Below, piece after piece: positions 1 through 8,428 of a stretch of 64,000 bases of DNA. The notes under the pieces were generated by a model, which made no database searches, had not been told where the DNA came from, and was given only the letters and a program-made list of their open reading frames with translations. The stretch's first letter is position 1. Every line of letters begins with the position of its first letter. A program made the translations under genes and the position numbers. Origin of the DNA: Mucilaginibacter sp. KACC 22063 (GTDB taxonomy: Bacteria; Bacteroidota; Bacteroidia; Sphingobacteriales; Sphingobacteriaceae); contig NZ_CP117877.1 in the NCBI RefSeq assembly GCF_028736115.1, forward strand, positions 1,178,001-1,242,000, written 5' to 3'.

Positions 1-267
1 CCCGAATGTGGGCACGAGTGGAAGCAAGAAAAAGTTGTTGCCGCGAATGACGAATTGGTAGTGAAAGACAGCAACGGTAATATCCTGCAAAACGGCGACT
101 CGGTTGTAGTGATCAAAAACCTGCCGGTAAAGGGCTCTCCACATGGGATAAAGGCCGGTACTAAAGTAAGGAACATCCGCTTGGTCGACAGCGACCATAA
201 CATTGATTGTAAGATTGACGGTTTTGGAGCTATGGCCTTGAAATCAGAATTTGTGAAAAAGGCTTAG
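1..267 (+). CDS. PhnA/YjdM-like protein, 3' part
   Basis: The open frame enters from the left edge, so the N-terminus is missing. The visible 88 residues begin with PECGHEW, which looks like the second half of a zinc-ribbon. They continue into a small beta-rich domain with VKDSNGN, LQNGDSV and [12 protein letters not shown], the pattern of the PhnA/YjdM family (about 110 residues in full). The family is named after the phosphonate operon but has no established phosphonate role, so no reaction is assigned. The next gene starts six bases after the stop and may be co-transcribed. Confidence 0.75.
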   Translation, partial: PECGHEWKQEKVVAANDELVVKDSNGNILQNGDSVVVIKNLPVKGSPHGIKAGTKVRNIRLVDSDHNIDCKIDGFGAMALKSEFVKKA

Positions 268-273
268 TCGCAC

Positions 274-690
274 TTGAAACCGTCATTATTCTACAGTCTG
301 AAAGTTTGGCTTACATCGGTAGTGTTAAGCCCGGTTATAATTGTGTTGACAAAACTGGCTGTGCTTAACCAAGATGGGGTTATCAGCACTGTTACAGGTA
401 TATTAGGTGGTATCGCTTTCTTTATTTATGTAGGGTTGGTGCTATCAATACCCAGTTGGCTACTTTTATGGTTGAGCACTTTTCTATTGTTAAGGTCTAA
501 ACAGCGTAACGAGATTAAAAGAGTTATCCTGACTGCTGTTGCGCTTGTATTGTCGTTTCTTCCATTCTGTTTATTTTTAGGTAGGCGAAGTAATGAATTT
601 GATTCTGAGCCGCTTGGATGGCTGGTAATTTATGCCAGTATAATTGTGTGTGGCATTTGGCTTTACAAGTTGCCCGTTGTTGAAGAATAA
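274..690 (+). CDS. small four-helix membrane protein, unknown function
   Basis: A 138-residue protein with about four hydrophobic segments (roughly residues 10-30, 38-62, 80-102 and 113-132), so an inner-membrane protein. I do not recognise a family. The start is a TTG six bases after the PhnA-like stop. No ATG precedes the first hydrophobic segment, so TTG is the only start that keeps it whole. The tight spacing suggests translational coupling with the upstream gene. The real start is the main uncertainty. Confidence 0.5.
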   Translation: MKPSLFYSLKVWLTSVVLSPVIIVLTKLAVLNQDGVISTVTGILGGIAFFIYVGLVLSIPSWLLLWLSTFLLLRSKQRNEIKRVILTAVALVLSFLPFCLFLGRRSNEFDSEPLGWLVIYASIIVCGIWLYKLPVVEE

Positions 691-708
691 ATATTCAGAG
701 CCATATTT

Positions 709-1491
709 TTATGATGGAAACAGCAACAGAGGTGTATGTATCTGCTGATATTCGCTTTCAGTCGCAACAATCAGGTTATTATAGTGCGATCGGCGGTAGC
801 TTAGCATAAACAGGTCAATATGCATAATGTGGGCAAGTACATCAACTGTTTTGGTGATGTTACGCTCTTTGATGTTCATCAGCTTCATAGTTTCGGCACC
901 CACCAGTTCTTTAAACATACTGTTGGCAAAAGGTTCTGCCATGTCCGGCAGGCCAGATGCTGCTACGTTGCAAATCGTTAAATTGTTCTTCAGCCCGCGC
1001 TGTAATTGCCTTGCGAAACTCACAATCTCGCGTTTGCAATAACGCAGGTCTGTTAAATAACCAATGTGGTTTAATGATAATGCCGCTCCTTGGGGTATCA
1101 AAAACAGCGGGCAAAGTGTTTTGCTTAGAATGTTTTGCAGATCAAGGTCAATCTTATTGCAGATCGTTTTGCATCCCTTTACAATTACATCTATTTTATA
1201 TTTACTTACCAGCTGGTACATACCAAGCCTGGCAGTTTCCTGGTAGCTGAGGTAGGTAACAATGTCGTCGTTCTGCGGCTGGCTTTCTGTGGGATTTGAT
1301 TCTTTAATTTGATAATCATCCGGATTAGTTCCTGCAACGGTAGATAACTGCATAGCCGTAGCCGATACAATTGGCGGCGCAGTGAACATTACAATGATCT
1401 TTGATTTTAATTTTTCAGCAAGATTGCGGGTGTAAATCAATGCATGGTCGCCTTCAGACTCACGGGTGTGTATAAAAAGAAATGTATTCAT
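709..1491 (-). CDS. UspA-like universal stress family protein
   Basis: About 260 residues from the ATG at 1491; a TTG 14 codons upstream would give a longer form. The N-terminus reads as a Rossmann-like strand followed by a helix and a second strand (MNTFLFIHTRE, then KIIVMFTAPP). A repeat of the fold seems to begin near residue 145 (LNHIGYLTDLRYCKREIV). This two-domain layout is usual for Bacteroidota universal stress proteins of about 270-280 residues. A clear ATP-binding G-x2-G-x9-G motif is not visible, so it is probably a non-nucleotide-binding type. It ends close to, and convergent with, the small membrane-protein gene. Confidence 0.55.
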   Translation of the reverse strand: MNTFLFIHTRESEGDHALIYTRNLAEKLKSKIIVMFTAPPIVSATAMQLSTVAGTNPDDYQIKESNPTESQPQNDDIVTYLSYQETARLGMYQLVSKYKIDVIVKGCKTICNKIDLDLQNILSKTLCPLFLIPQGAALSLNHIGYLTDLRYCKREIVSFARQLQRGLKNNLTICNVAASGLPDMAEPFANSMFKELVGAETMKLMNIKERNITKTVDVLAHIMHIDLFMLSYRRSHYNNLIVATESEYQQIHTPLLLFPS

Positions 1492-1714
1492 TGGTGTAGA
1501 TTGATCCCTAAATTGGACTGAATATTTTAACAATAATTTAATCCCTTAGTTTTGAGTTAAATGTCATAATTGTGTTTTTAAATAGTTAAAATGCGTGTTT
1601 TTACGGCAGGAAGGTATAAATACGTATGTTGCCAAGAACTATCCGAATAGGATAAATTAGTGTTAACCTATTATTATAAAATTAATTACAGCAGGCGTTT
1701 AACAGCATAAGGTT

Positions 1715-1722
1715 TACTTTTG
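1715..1722 (+). promoter_or_regulatory. -7 promoter element of the GDPD gene
   Basis: TACTTTTG matches the Bacteroidota -7 consensus TAnnTTTG and lies 18 bases before the ATG at 1741, implying a very short leader. No TTG -33 element is seen at the usual distance, only a T-rich GTTT. Confidence 0.4.
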
Positions 1723-1740
1723 CCGCATTAATTGAGCACT

Positions 1741-2601
1741 ATGAAATTTATTACCCCTCTGCTTATCTGCCTTATTTTTTCGCAGGTTATTTCCGCACAA
1801 AATAAAGTAATGGTTACCGCGCACCGCGGCGATTGGCGTAACGCTCCGGAAAACTCTGTACGTGCTTTCAAAAGCGCAGCTGCAATGGGTGTAGATATTG
1901 TGGAGCTTGACCTGAAAAAAACCAAGGACGGCGAAATCGTAATTATGCACGATGAAACCATCAACCGCACTACAGACGGTAAAGGCAAACCGTCAGATTA
2001 TACTTTTGAAGAGATCCGTAAGTTTCGTCTTAAAAACGGTTTAGGCCGTCCAACTGCTTACAATCAGATACCAACGCTCAAAGAGGTTATGCTTGCCCTT
2101 AAGGGAACTGGTGTTAAAGTAAACCTCGATAAAAGCTGGCCTTACTACCACGAGGCTTATGCCATTTTAAAGCAAACCGGTACTTTGAAGCAAGCCATAT
2201 TTAAATCAGAACTACCGTATGACAGCCTTAAGGCAAAATACCCCGAACTGATTGACAGCATCATTTATATGCCTGTTGTTAACCTTGATAAGCCGGATGC
2301 TAAAAAGATTATTACTGATTATTTGAAAAACATGAAACCATTCGGCTTTGAATTAATATTTAAGCAGGATACATCGGCCATATTAAACGATAATAGGTTT
2401 ATTACCAAAACAGGCAGTAAAGTATGGATCAATTCTTTGTGGGCTTCGCTGAATGCTGGTCATGATGATGATCTGGCTGTTGAAGAAAATAATAAAAAGG
2501 ACAGCTGGGATTGGATCATAGCGCATGGTGCTACCGTTATACAAACAGATCGCCCGCAATTGTTATTAGATTATCTTCGTAAAAAGGGGCTGCATAAATA
2601 A
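1741..2601 (+). CDS. glycerophosphodiester phosphodiesterase family protein, exported
   Basis: The ATG at 1741 starts a classical signal peptide ending near ISAQ; the TTG three codons earlier is less likely. The mature protein opens with VTAHRGDWRNAPENS, the GDPD catalytic HRG motif with its following N-P-E-N-like segment. It continues with VDIVELDLKKTKDGEIVIMHDE, which supplies the E-x-D metal ligands and the second catalytic histidine. GDPD enzymes hydrolyse glycerophosphodiesters to glycerol-3-phosphate and an alcohol with a divalent metal. Periplasmic location is inferred from the signal. It leads a run with two further exported proteins, the next starting 17 bases downstream. The substrate cannot be told from sequence. 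Confidence 0.85.
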   Translation: MKFITPLLICLIFSQVISAQNKVMVTAHRGDWRNAPENSVRAFKSAAAMGVDIVELDLKKTKDGEIVIMHDETINRTTDGKGKPSDYTFEEIRKFRLKNGLGRPTAYNQIPTLKEVMLALKGTGVKVNLDKSWPYYHEAYAILKQTGTLKQAIFKSELPYDSLKAKYPELIDSIIYMPVVNLDKPDAKKIITDYLKNMKPFGFELIFKQDTSAILNDNRFITKTGSKVWINSLWASLNAGHDDDLAVEENNKKDSWDWIIAHGATVIQTDRPQLLLDYLRKKGLHK

Positions 2602-2618
2602 TTAGTAGCTGTTCATAA

Positions 2619-3875
2619 ATGAGATATATGAAAAAGATTATTCTTGTTTTAATATTTGTTATATCTGGCTTTAGCAGCTTTGCGCAGCAAGGCAAACCCG
2701 ATCCGCAGTACAAAATAAATTCATCTGCAGATTGGGTGCAGGCAAAAAACTATTACCTGCTTACGCTGATACAAAAAGACGCAGCAGTTAGTAAAATGCT
2801 TGCTGCCGATCCTGAACTGGCCAAACTGACCAGGCAAAAGGCTGATGCATGCAACGCCTCTTTAGCGTGTAAGGATGTTAATTGCTTTTTGACGAATAAC
2901 AAATTTACCGATGCCGACATTAAACAGGTAAGTGAAAGGTTGAAAGCGTTATGCCAGCCAAGCAACAGTTTAGGGCGCTTAGTACAAACGCAGCTTATTC
3001 CTTCTGGCATGTATTTCATATATAAGGATTTAAGTCCGGCAGAATTATTAGTAAAAGCATGGGAGCAGGATGCAGCCGGGGTAAACTATGTAATTGATGT
3101 GTACGCAGGTGGCCAGAAACCAAATTATCCACAGATAGATTCTATTAGTTTTGATGTAAAATCTAAAAGGTATCCTACGCTTTTGTATGATGCCGCTGCT
3201 GTGTTATCAGAAGACGCAAAAAATGCTAAATTATTCTTTGAGCCATCAATGAGGGCAGCGCTGTTATATCTTGAAATTAACGGAAGGCATGATCCTGCTA
3301 ATTACGAGCCTATGGAGGCAACAGTAAATAAAGCGGCCTATGACCAGATCAAAATTACCAAGTGGAATACATATCCATACAGCATGATCCTTGTTCCGGG
3401 CGCAGGAGCAGAGGATTTGATGACCAGTATCACTGCCGAAGGTATGATCCGTTGCAGGTTGGCCGCACAACAATATTTTAAGCATGCAGCACCGTTTATT
3501 ATGGTTTCGGGTGGTGCAGTGCATCCTTACAAAACAAAGTATTGCGAGGCAGAGGAAATGAAAAGGTTTTTGATTGAAACCATGCATATCCCGGCAAGTG
3601 CCATACTGATGGAACCACATGCACGCCATACCACAACCAATATGCGTAACGGTGCCCGTATCATGTTCAGATATGGTATGCCGATGAATAAACCTGCGGT
3701 AGTAATAACTGACAGGTCGCAAACCAATGGCATCATCAACATGGCTGCCCGTTGTATGAAAGAGCTAAAATACGTACCCTACAAGCTGGGTAACCATATT
3801 TCAGATACTGAGGTGGAATTTTATCCGCTACCTGATGCCTTACAGATCAACCCTTACGAACCACTTGATCCATAG
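2619..3875 (+). CDS. YdcF/ElyC-type DUF218 domain protein, exported
   Basis: A 418-residue protein with an N-terminal signal sequence ending near SSFAQ; an alternative ATG lies three codons in. The first 230 or so residues form a helical region I cannot name. The C-terminal part has the DUF218 pattern: a strand with ILVPGAGAED, then FIMVSGGAVHP, then EEMKRFLIE, ILMEPHARHTTTN and PAVVITDRSQ. In E. coli this family includes SanA, ElyC and YdcF, linked to envelope integrity, but the biochemical activity is largely unsettled. It lies between the GDPD gene and another exported protein, so an envelope or phosphate-ester role is an inference only. Confidence 0.7.
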   Translation: MRYMKKIILVLIFVISGFSSFAQQGKPDPQYKINSSADWVQAKNYYLLTLIQKDAAVSKMLAADPELAKLTRQKADACNASLACKDVNCFLTNNKFTDADIKQVSERLKALCQPSNSLGRLVQTQLIPSGMYFIYKDLSPAELLVKAWEQDAAGVNYVIDVYAGGQKPNYPQIDSISFDVKSKRYPTLLYDAAAVLSEDAKNAKLFFEPSMRAALLYLEINGRHDPANYEPMEATVNKAAYDQIKITKWNTYPYSMILVPGAGAEDLMTSITAEGMIRCRLAAQQYFKHAAPFIMVSGGAVHPYKTKYCEAEEMKRFLIETMHIPASAILMEPHARHTTTNMRNGARIMFRYGMPMNKPAVVITDRSQTNGIINMAARCMKELKYVPYKLGNHISDTEVEFYPLPDALQINPYEPLDP

Positions 3876-3885
3876 TCGATAATCA

Positions 3886-4755
3886 ATGAAAAAGCTCCTG
3901 TCGGTCTTAATAATCGTAACCACATTGTCGGCCTTTACAGGCGATAAAGTAATCTTGTCGCTCGTTAAAGAAACAACGGTTGATTCTTTAGGCGCATGCC
4001 AGGGTATTTCATACCAGAAAGGGCGTGTATTTATGTACGGCGACCGCGAAGTAGGGATGATACGCGAATACAAGTTGGTTAATGATAGTTTGGTTTATCA
4101 GGACAAAGAATATAAGCTGACTGTAAAAGGGCAGGACGTAATCAATCATCCAACAGGGATTGCTTACAATGGACAAGGGCCAACTTTTATTGGAAACTCA
4201 ATCCGTTTAAATGCCGAAGGCACCAAATGGAGGGCGGTAATTTATTCGGTAAACTGGAAGGGTTTATTAAAAACGGGTACACTTGATGGTAACCTGTTAA
4301 ATACCATTGAAGACGATGCATGCATACAGGGCACCCGCCCCGAATATGTAAAATACCACGGCAAATGGTATGTAGCCACAGCAGATTATGGTAATAATGG
4401 CAACGAGGTGCGTTTATATGATCCCGAGAAGTTAAAAACTTGCAAAAAGACCAGCGAGCCGGGCGTGCTGGTCAAAAAGTTTACCTGTACACCCTGGGTA
4501 CAAAACCTGAACTGGGTTGCTGATAAAGGCCAGTTGATATTGATACAAAATAAAATTGAGGGCAGGCAATGGCGCTTTACCTACGTAGATCTCGAAAAAT
4601 CAATAAATGCTGGTAAACAGGTTGTTGTGAGCCAGGTAGACGATATTACACGAGGCGATGAGCTTGAGGGATTTGCCTGTATGGGAAACGATAGGAAAGG
4701 TGTAGCTGTTACATCTTCACGAAAGAACAATGTAAACTACATGATAACTCAATAA
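3886..4755 (+). CDS. exported beta-rich protein of unknown function
   Basis: A 289-residue protein starting ten bases after the DUF218 gene and ending before a strong terminator, so probably the last gene of a three-gene unit. The N-terminus is a short signal peptide (LSVLIIVTTLSAFTG). The body is rich in beta strands with repeated G-V/I-Y and D-G patterns (QGISYQKGRVFMYGD, PTGIAYNGQGPTF, WYVATADYGNN), which suggests a beta-propeller of the SMP-30/NHL kind. I see no catalytic motif that would fix a function. Confidence is high that it is a gene and low on the fold. Confidence 0.65.
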   Translation: MKKLLSVLIIVTTLSAFTGDKVILSLVKETTVDSLGACQGISYQKGRVFMYGDREVGMIREYKLVNDSLVYQDKEYKLTVKGQDVINHPTGIAYNGQGPTFIGNSIRLNAEGTKWRAVIYSVNWKGLLKTGTLDGNLLNTIEDDACIQGTRPEYVKYHGKWYVATADYGNNGNEVRLYDPEKLKTCKKTSEPGVLVKKFTCTPWVQNLNWVADKGQLILIQNKIEGRQWRFTYVDLEKSINAGKQVVVSQVDDITRGDELEGFACMGNDRKGVAVTSSRKNNVNYMITQ

Positions 4756-4783
4756 TGAGTTTGCCGCTTAAATAAAGACAAGG

Positions 4784-4806
4784 AACCGGGTTTATCCCGG
4801 TTTTTT
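4784..4806 (+). terminator. Rho-independent terminator
   Basis: A 7-bp perfect stem AACCGGG/CCCGGTT with a TTTAT loop is followed directly by a T run. It closes the GDPD-DUF218-unknown unit and insulates it from the susC leader. Confidence 0.85.
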
Positions 4807-4862
4807 ATTTTTAGTTAATGTAAACTTAACTTTTATGTAGCCCAGGATTAAGATACTCGGCT

Positions 4863-4870
4863 TAGCTTTG
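4863..4870 (+). promoter_or_regulatory. possible -7 element upstream of susC
   Basis: TAGCTTTG fits TAnnTTTG. No TTG lies at the expected distance upstream, and it would give a leader of about 260 bases, so support is weak. The 4807-5133 gap otherwise contains the hairpin at 5031-5066 and no open frame worth calling. Confidence 0.3.
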
Positions 4871-5030
4871 TTGCCAATATCACAATCAACTTATTTACGC
4901 TACATGTTTTTTTAAAAATCAGCGAGGTTTTTTTGAAATCGTTGCAATGAACGCTTATTGATTCAACTAAAGTAAATGCCTATGTAAAACCAGATAATTT
5001 ACGCTCCATCGGTTTCCGGCGATAAATAAG

Positions 5031-5066
5031 AACCGGTGAATGTTGCAGCATTCACGCGGTCCGGTT
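5031..5066 (+). promoter_or_regulatory. hairpin in the susC leader
   Basis: Inner stem GTGAATG/CATTCAC (7 bp, 6-base loop) is enclosed by AACCG/CGGTT with an asymmetric internal loop. There is no T run, so it is not a simple terminator. It sits about 70 bases before the susC start and may be a regulatory RNA structure. This is structure seen by eye only. Confidence 0.3.
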
Positions 5067-5133
5067 AATTGTAAATATAACATCAAGCGCTCACAAGCTT
5101 AGTGTCCTTTTTAAACAATCAACTTTTAAAAAT

Positions 5134-8100
5134 ATGAATAAAAAGATTACTCACGATCTTTTGAAGAACTTTCTTTTTTTATTCGTGACGGCTTTTTTAC
5201 TTCATGTGCAGGCATTTGCACAGAGTAATATAAAAGTCTTCGGTACAGTTTTAGACGAAAATGGCCGCCCGCTTCCGGGTGTTACCGTACACATTAAAAA
5301 CTCTAATCAGGGCGTATCAACAGACGTAGATGGTAAATACATTTTATCAGCGCCTAAAGGCACTGTACTTGTTTTTTCTTTCATAGGATACTTTCCGCAA
5401 GAGAAAACGATTGGCGATGCCGCAAACATCAGCGTGCAGTTAAAGCCACAATCAAACATGCTGAACGAAGTAGTTGCTATCGGTTACCAATCGGTACGTA
5501 AAAGCGATGTTACCGGTGCCATCTCAAGTGTTAAAGCCAGCGAGTTAAATCTTTCTGCACCAACACTTGGCCAGGCTTTGGTAGGTAAAGTAGCAGGTGT
5601 ACAAATATCACAAACAGACGGTGCACCTTATCAAAGCACCAAGATCCGCGTACGCGGTGTAGGCTCATTTAATGCCAGCTCAGACCCGCTTTATGTTATC
5701 GATGGTTATCCGGCAGGTAATAATATCAACATTAACCCCGAGGATATTGAAACCATTGACATTTTAAAGGATGCTGCATCTGCGGCCATTTATGGTTCAA
5801 GGGCATCAGGCGGTGTGGTAATCATTACCACCAAACATGGTAAAGAGGGTAAAGGTAAATTTGAATATGACCTGCAAACTGGTTTTGGCCAGCTGGCAAA
5901 AAAGGTTGACCTTTTAAATTCAGATCAGTTTGCACAATTGGTGATTGACGGGCGTAACAACACTTATCATGATCTTTGGGTAAACGGTGGTCATACCTGG
6001 AACGATGCCATGTATTCTGATAACAATGCTACCCGTGTAGCCAATGTTGGTAACGCAAGCAGTGTACAGATCCCTACTTATATCTATAATTTTTCAAGCC
6101 AGCAGGCTATTCCACAAACAGTAAATACCGATTGGCAGGACGAGCTTTATCATAATGCATTTTTCCAGCGCCATAACCTTTCATTCTCAGGCGGTGGTAA
6201 TGGTGTGCGTTATTATATTAGCGGTAACTACCAGAACCAGGACGGTATCATACGTACCAGCGGCCAGGAGCGTTATAACTTCCGTGCCAATATAGACGGT
6301 GATGTTAACAGACGTTTACATATTGCAGCAAACGTTTCTTATACTCAAAATACAAATAAAGAAATTCAGGAAGGCCGATTTGACCATGGTCCAATTTTAG
6401 GTGCATTAATTTATATGCCGTTTTTCCCGGCCTATAACGCCGACGGGACTTTGGCTACTAACCGGGCAGCATCTGAATCTGCTGCTTACGGATGGCAGTC
6501 GATAGAGAACCCGGTTGCATTAGCCGAGCGCACAAAAATTACCCGGCGCGGTTACCGCAGCACCTACAATGCCGCTGCAAGTTACCTGATTATGCCTGGT
6601 TTTACTTTTAAAGCCAACTTAGGTACACAAACGTATAATGAGAAGTATGATTACTACCTGCCAACCAGCTTAAGCAGCGGTGCAAACCCTCCGGGCTCGC
6701 CACAGGCTGTTGCTGCTGCTACGGCTGCTGCCCAAACTACCTCTACAAATGACCAGTTGGGAGAATTTACCTTAAATTATAACAAAAAGTTTGGTAAGCA
6801 TAGCATCGACGCATTAGCAGGTTATACTGCACAGCGAACCAGCAGCGATATTTTAAGCGTTTATGCAAGAGGCTTCCAAAATGATAATATACAGGAAATT
6901 ACAGCAAAGGGCGCTGATCCGAGCAATTTTACACTGGTAACTACCAGCAACCCGCAATCCGGAATGGGTTTAAGTCCTACTGCGAAATCAACTTATACCT
7001 TATTATCATATCTGGGCCGTATAAATTATAACTACGATCAGAAATACTTCCTTACCGGTTCGTTCCGTGCGGACGGTTCTTCACGTTTTGGCCCGTTGAA
7101 CAGGTATGGCTATTTTCCATCGGTAGCTGCCGGCTGGTCATTATCAAACGAGTCGTTTTATCATAACTGGTTAGGCGATCAGTCTACAGTTAAATTACGT
7201 GCAAGCTGGGGTTTAAGCGGTAATTACAATATCGGTAATTACAACACACTGCAAACAATGAGCAGCCCAACCGGTGTTGTATTTGGTAATAACATTGCTA
7301 CTGCTACCTATCCCGGTGGTATTAAAGATGCTGGCTTAAGCTGGGAAAGCACCTCGCAATATAACTTTGGTACTGATTTAGGTTTATTAAAAGGCAGGTT
7401 ATTTGTAATTGCCAACTACTACCTCAGTTACTCTTACAACCTGTTATATAATCAGCCGATCTCTGCTATATCTGGCAGCACAACCATCTTAACTAACCTG
7501 CGCGATTCTAAAATACGCAATAACGGTTTAGACCTTCAGTTAGACGGCAGGGTTATTAATGGCCGCGACTTTAAGTTTAATGCCAGCGGTAATATCTCTG
7601 TTAACCGTAACAAGGTTGTCAAACTGCCAGGTAATAATACCATTATTGTTAACGGCGCAGAGCGTTCTTATTTAACCAATATTACTACACAAGGCCAGCC
7701 GGTGGGTATGTTCTATGGCTTTAAGGTAGCTGGTATGGTTACTCCTCAAAACATCAGTAAAGTTCCGCCTTCGGCATCGTCAACAAACCCGGTTAAGCCA
7801 GGCGATCTGTATTTTGTTGATACCAACGGCGACGGCGTAATCAATGACGCTGATAAAACTGTGATTGGTTCACCATATCCTGACTTTACTTATGGTTTTG
7901 CCCTTAATGCATCTTATAAAGGATTTGATTTTACTACTGCATTTAACGGATCAAAAGGCAACAAGGTGTTAGATGGACAGGATTATTACCTGTTTAACAT
8001 GGAGGGTTCTGGTAACCAGTACTCGGTAGTAGCCGACCGTTACCGCAACGCTGCTAACCCGGGCAATGGCGAAGTTTACCGTGCATCTCGTGGTGGCACA

Positions 8101-8415
8101 CAAAGTAACAGTACCCGTTTATCAACTTTCTATTTACAGGATGGTTCGTTCCTGCGTTGTACCAATATCAATTTAGGATATACGTTACCGGCTAACCTGT
8201 TAACCAACATAGGTGTGAGCAAATTGCGCATCTATGCAAGTGTTGTAAACGCATTTACCATAACTAAGTATAAAGGTTACAACCCTGAGGTTGACTATAA
8301 CTACTCAAGCGGTGGATCAAACAATACACAGCCTGCCAACCTTGCGCCGGGTATTGATTATGGTGTATATCCACTGGTACGCTCATACAACCTTGGTGTT
8401 AATGTTACTTTCTAA
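5134..8415 (+). CDS. SusC-type TonB-dependent outer-membrane transporter
   Basis: 1093 residues, normal for SusC proteins. The signal peptide ends near QAFAQ. It is followed by a carboxypeptidase-regulatory-like beta-sandwich (about residues 34-105, with GVTVHIKNSNQGVSTDVDG). Next come a TonB-box-like stretch (LNEVVAIGYQSVRKSDVTG) and the plug domain with the signatures KVAGVQISQ, IRVRGVGS, PLYVIDGYP, ILKDAASAAIYGSRASGGVVIITTK. The rest is the 22-stranded barrel, ending in the aromatic residue of NVTF. It imports oligosaccharides across the outer membrane with TonB energy, capped by the SusD lipoprotein encoded 13 bases downstream. The downstream GH92 gene suggests a mannose-containing glycan as substrate. 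Confidence 0.95.
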   Translation: MNKKITHDLLKNFLFLFVTAFLLHVQAFAQSNIKVFGTVLDENGRPLPGVTVHIKNSNQGVSTDVDGKYILSAPKGTVLVFSFIGYFPQEKTIGDAANISVQLKPQSNMLNEVVAIGYQSVRKSDVTGAISSVKASELNLSAPTLGQALVGKVAGVQISQTDGAPYQSTKIRVRGVGSFNASSDPLYVIDGYPAGNNININPEDIETIDILKDAASAAIYGSRASGGVVIITTKHGKEGKGKFEYDLQTGFGQLAKKVDLLNSDQFAQLVIDGRNNTYHDLWVNGGHTWNDAMYSDNNATRVANVGNASSVQIPTYIYNFSSQQAIPQTVNTDWQDELYHNAFFQRHNLSFSGGGNGVRYYISGNYQNQDGIIRTSGQERYNFRANIDGDVNRRLHIAANVSYTQNTNKEIQEGRFDHGPILGALIYMPFFPAYNADGTLATNRAASESAAYGWQSIENPVALAERTKITRRGYRSTYNAAASYLIMPGFTFKANLGTQTYNEKYDYYLPTSLSSGANPPGSPQAVAAATAAAQTTSTNDQLGEFTLNYNKKFGKHSIDALAGYTAQRTSSDILSVYARGFQNDNIQEITAKGADPSNFTLVTTSNPQSGMGLSPTAKSTYTLLSYLGRINYNYDQKYFLTGSFRADGSSRFGPLNRYGYFPSVAAGWSLSNESFYHNWLGDQSTVKLRASWGLSGNYNIGNYNTLQTMSSPTGVVFGNNIATATYPGGIKDAGLSWESTSQYNFGTDLGLLKGRLFVIANYYLSYSYNLLYNQPISAISGSTTILTNLRDSKIRNNGLDLQLDGRVINGRDFKFNASGNISVNRNKVVKLPGNNTIIVNGAERSYLTNITTQGQPVGMFYGFKVAGMVTPQNISKVPPSASSTNPVKPGDLYFVDTNGDGVINDADKTVIGSPYPDFTYGFALNASYKGFDFTTAFNGSKGNKVLDGQDYYLFNMEGSGNQYSVVADRYRNAANPGNGEVYRASRGGTQSNSTRLSTFYLQDGSFLRCTNINLGYTLPANLLTNIGVSKLRIYASVVNAFTITKYKGYNPEVDYNYSSGGSNNTQPANLAPGIDYGVYPLVRSYNLGVNVTF

Positions 8416-8428
8416 CAAAGATTTAAAG

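Noticed and set aside
3264..3722. 152-codon reverse frame inside the DUF218 gene
   Set aside because: It lies wholly within a conserved gene, has Cys/His-rich shadow composition and no start context.
5134..8415. FecR/ECF-sigma control of SusC
   Set aside because: No anti-sigma or sigma gene lies nearby and the protein lacks the N-terminal signalling (STN) domain, having only the carboxypeptidase-like domain.
8291..8428. Longer N-terminus for SusD
   Set aside because: It overlaps the susC end and precedes the lipoprotein signal; the start at 8429 follows susC by 13 bases.
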